The position numbers and the translations under genes were made by a program. This document shows, piece by piece, positions 14,022 through 14,724 of a stretch of 14,724 nucleotides of DNA (its first letter is position 1; every line of letters starts with the position of its first letter). Below the pieces are notes generated by a model. That model ran no database searches. It saw only the letters and a list, made by a program, of their open reading frames with translations, and was not told the DNA's origin. The DNA comes from a bacterium (GTDB lineage: Bacteria; UBA4055), in NCBI GenBank assembly GCA_029559475.1, contig JAKQBN010000082.1:1-14724 (forward strand). The letters are read 5' to 3'.

Positions 14022-14724
14022 TTATCTTCCCGCTTCGTTAAGCCAGTATTCGGCTTCCTGTTTAGTAGACAGGTCCCTGACCGCTTCCTGAAGATATTTT
14101 TTCGCTTCTGATTTCCTGTTAAGGCTCAACAGCGCTTTACCTTTTTCAAGATTGCCCGGCCCGAAAGGTCTTGCTTTTGAAATTTGAAGCGCGAGATCCG
14201 CGTATTTTAAAGCGTTCTGATGATTCCCTGACATGTTATAAGCCTGACCCAGCCTTGCGCACAGATAATCTTTATTCTTGTAGTCGGAAGAATGTTTGTA
14301 GGCTTTTTCAAGGTATTTTATCGCGTTCTCGATATACACTTTTTTGTCGCCGCCTTTGGGAGCTTTCAGTTCAAGAAAATTCGCTCCGAGAGCTTCTAAT
14401 GTTTTCGGATCCTCGTAATCGAGTTCGGCCGATTTCTTCAAAAATTTTATAGAACTTTCAAAATCGGAAAGTTTTTCGGAATAGATCATGCCTATCTGAT
14501 AATATGCCAGTTCCGGTTTATAAAGCCCCGCCATTGTCTGGAAATAGGATATGGCGGTCTTTGGATATTTTTCTCTTACTGAAAGAGCTCTTTTGTAGTA
14601 CATCTTGCCGCGTTTTTCTTTGTCTTTGATCCTGTCGATATAACGTCCTGTGGTCTTATCGTCTTCTAATGTGATAAGTATGGTCACGATCTGGAAATAG
14701 GCCTCGTCGAAATCAGGTTTTATA
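14022..14724 (-). CDS. TPR-repeat protein, 5' end beyond the window
   Basis: The reading frame stays open from the stop at 14022 to the window edge at 14724. A GTG codon at 14687-14685 could start it, but the 12 codons before it read on smoothly (IKPDFDEAYFQI) like more repeat sequence, so the gene most likely continues outside the window. The visible part, about 233 residues, is a helical TPR/Sel1-like array: AISYFQTMAGLYKPELAYYQIGMIY, DFESSIKFLKKSAELDYEDPKTLEALG, NAIKYLEKAYKHSSDYKNKDYLCARLGQAY, NHQNALKYADLALQI and RKSEAKKYLQEAVRDLS. It ends in EAEYWLNEAGR. It is the first visible gene of the minus-strand operon, and its role is unknown. Confidence 0.85.
   Translation of the reverse strand, partial: IKPDFDEAYFQIVTILITLEDDKTTGRYIDRIKDKEKRGKMYYKRALSVREKYPKTAISYFQTMAGLYKPELAYYQIGMIYSEKLSDFESSIKFLKKSAELDYEDPKTLEALGANFLELKAPKGGDKKVYIENAIKYLEKAYKHSSDYKNKDYLCARLGQAYNMSGNHQNALKYADLALQISKARPFGPGNLEKGKALLSLNRKSEAKKYLQEAVRDLSTKQEAEYWLNEAGR

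Noticed and set aside
14685-14687. GTG as the start of the TPR gene
   Set aside because: The frame stays open to the window edge and the upstream residues look like protein repeat sequence, so the GTG is probably an internal valine.
1-14724. CRISPR array, tRNA or rRNA gene, insertion sequence transposase
   Set aside because: No regular repeat-spacer pattern, no cloverleaf or rRNA sequence and no transposase motif was found on either strand.

Overview
The window looks like a bacterial chromosome of low to moderate G+C with dense genes, clear Shine-Dalgarno sequences and sigma70-like promoters. A DUF4301 protein, a beta-galactosidase-like membrane protein, many TPR proteins and Bro-type (KilA-N, ORF6N) DNA-binding proteins suggest an FCB-group or neighbouring candidate-phylum bacterium. 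That placement is inference: there is no rRNA or other marker gene here.

Left part (1-6143), plus strand: an accessory region. It opens with a KilA-N family gene broken by an internal deletion and frame change (1-712), followed by a 26-bp relic of the 3' end of an ORF6N gene (720-746). Next come an unrecognised 139-residue protein (868-1287) and a two-gene unit: an AlbA_2/Schlafen-type ATPase-like regulator (1415-3031) and a DarG-like macrodomain protein (3071-4105). DarG is the antitoxin of the DarT/DarG pair, but no DarT toxin is in the window. A perfect hairpin (4146-4170) closes this unit. A solenoid protein of exact 34-residue repeats (4396-5208) and an ORF6N protein with a phospholipase-D-like C-terminal domain (5310-6143) follow. 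Two things tie the region together: a diverged leader element present twice (764-845 and 4174-4314), each copy ahead of an accessory gene, and long perfect palindromes inside both the KilA-N and ORF6N genes at nearly the same codon position.

Middle (6144-8411), plus strand: a 78-residue protein with a strong ribosome binding site, a seven-TPR lipoprotein, and thioredoxin reductase (trxB). The first two have near-identical promoters. trxB has a textbook promoter with an inverted repeat at its start site, so it is probably controlled separately. A strong bidirectional terminator (8417-8444) separates it from the convergent operon.

Right part (8443-14724), minus strand: a tight operon transcribed right to left: a TPR protein cut by the window edge, ribF (FAD synthesis), a YfcE-like metallophosphoesterase, a DUF4301 protein that looks like a distant sugar-nucleotidyltransferase relative, and an 871-residue glycoside-hydrolase-2-like protein. 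The last has lost both catalytic glutamates and carries about six membrane helices. Two of the junctions are 4-bp ATGA overlaps, which suggests translational coupling.
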